Assembly (NCBI GenBank): GCA_027297845.1
Contig: JAPUHG010000046.1
Span: forward strand, 1-5,525
Source of the DNA: Gammaproteobacteria bacterium
Lineage (GTDB): Bacteria; Pseudomonadota; Gammaproteobacteria; Steroidobacterales; MnTg04
Reading direction: 5' to 3'
DNA: 5,525 nt
Each line of letters opens with the position of its first letter. Position 1 is the first letter of the stretch. Positions 5,310-5,525 of the stretch are shown in pieces. Below the pieces are notes generated by a model. It saw only the letters and a list, made by a program, of their open reading frames with translations, was not told where the DNA came from and searched no databases. Made by a program: the position numbers and the translations under genes.

Positions 5310-5525
5310 ATGGTATTAGCAGTTGTTCTGGCTTTACTGGTTATCGGGTCTGTCATATTCCACTTCTGGAGCCCCTGGTGGTTCACACCGGTAGCGTCGA
5401 ACTGGGGATCGATAGACGACACCGTAGAAATCACCTTTTGGATCACCGGGATTGTCTTTGTCGCGATCAATTTATTTATGGCCTACGCGGTTTTCCGCTA
5501 CCGCAAAAAGAAGGGGTCGAAGGCA
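5310..5525 (+). CDS. Cytochrome c oxidase subunit II, N-terminal fragment
   Basis: These are the first 72 residues of a gene cut by the right edge, with no stop in frame. AGAGG at 5298-5302 lies 7 nt before the ATG. The fragment contains the two-helix hairpin of subunit II: helix 1 at about 2-20, then FWSPWWFTPVASNWGSIDD, helix 2 at about 42-62, and the basic stretch RYRKKKGSKA. The phrase SNWGSIDDTVEITFW, and the lack of a signal peptide or lipobox before helix 1, point to the branch of subunit II found in oxidases that differ from the classical CtaC type. The CuA-binding cupredoxin domain would lie beyond the edge, so whether the enzyme takes electrons from cytochrome c (CuA present) or quinol cannot be decided here. 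The divergent cytochrome c5 gene favours a cytochrome c oxidase. Confidence 0.88.
   Translation, partial: MVLAVVLALLVIGSVIFHFWSPWWFTPVASNWGSIDDTVEITFWITGIVFVAINLFMAYAVFRYRKKKGSKA

Overview
The window looks like a stretch of proteobacterial chromosome, most probably from a gammaproteobacterium. The reasons are moderate GC, cytochrome c5 and haem-copper oxidase genes, Shine-Dalgarno starts, and a nucleoside salvage block built from CNT transporter, phosphopentomutase and MTA/SAH-deaminase-type proteins. The taxonomic call is inference from protein style, because there is no rRNA or marker gene here. No CRISPR array, tRNA, rRNA, insertion sequence or integrase is visible.

Left part (1-3300), nucleoside metabolism: the C-terminal end of an MtaD/TRZ-ATZ-type amidohydrolase runs rightward and converges, with a 4-bp overlap, on a leftward cluster. 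In transcription order that cluster is a concentrative nucleoside transporter (2047-3300), phosphopentomutase deoB (794-2011) and a YdcZ/DUF606 small membrane transporter (324-764). The likely logic is nucleoside uptake, phosphorolysis elsewhere in the genome, then conversion of (deoxy)ribose-1-phosphate to the 5-phosphate by DeoB. The amidohydrolase would deaminate methylthioadenosine or a related adenosine compound. A LacI/PurR-like palindrome lies in front of the transporter.

Middle (3301-3780): a short divergent spacer, then two tiny overlapping rightward genes (59 and 53 aa) encoding paralogous two-helix membrane proteins with a shared PAPP motif, resembling XapX/DUF1427 proteins. They end at a strong hairpin that is best read as the terminator of the facing cytochrome gene.

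Right part (3796-5525), respiration: a membrane-anchored cytochrome c5-type protein runs leftward. A gene-poor gap of about 440 bp follows. Then, rightward, come a two-helix membrane protein resembling DUF1269-type proteins and the start of a cytochrome c oxidase subunit II gene cut by the window edge. The divergent arrangement suggests that the c5 protein could donate electrons to this oxidase.

The most distinctive items are the tandem PAPP mini-protein pair, the uncharacterised membrane protein directly in front of the oxidase gene, a Q-to-H change at a nucleobase-contacting position of the transporter, and the unexplained 440-bp gap.
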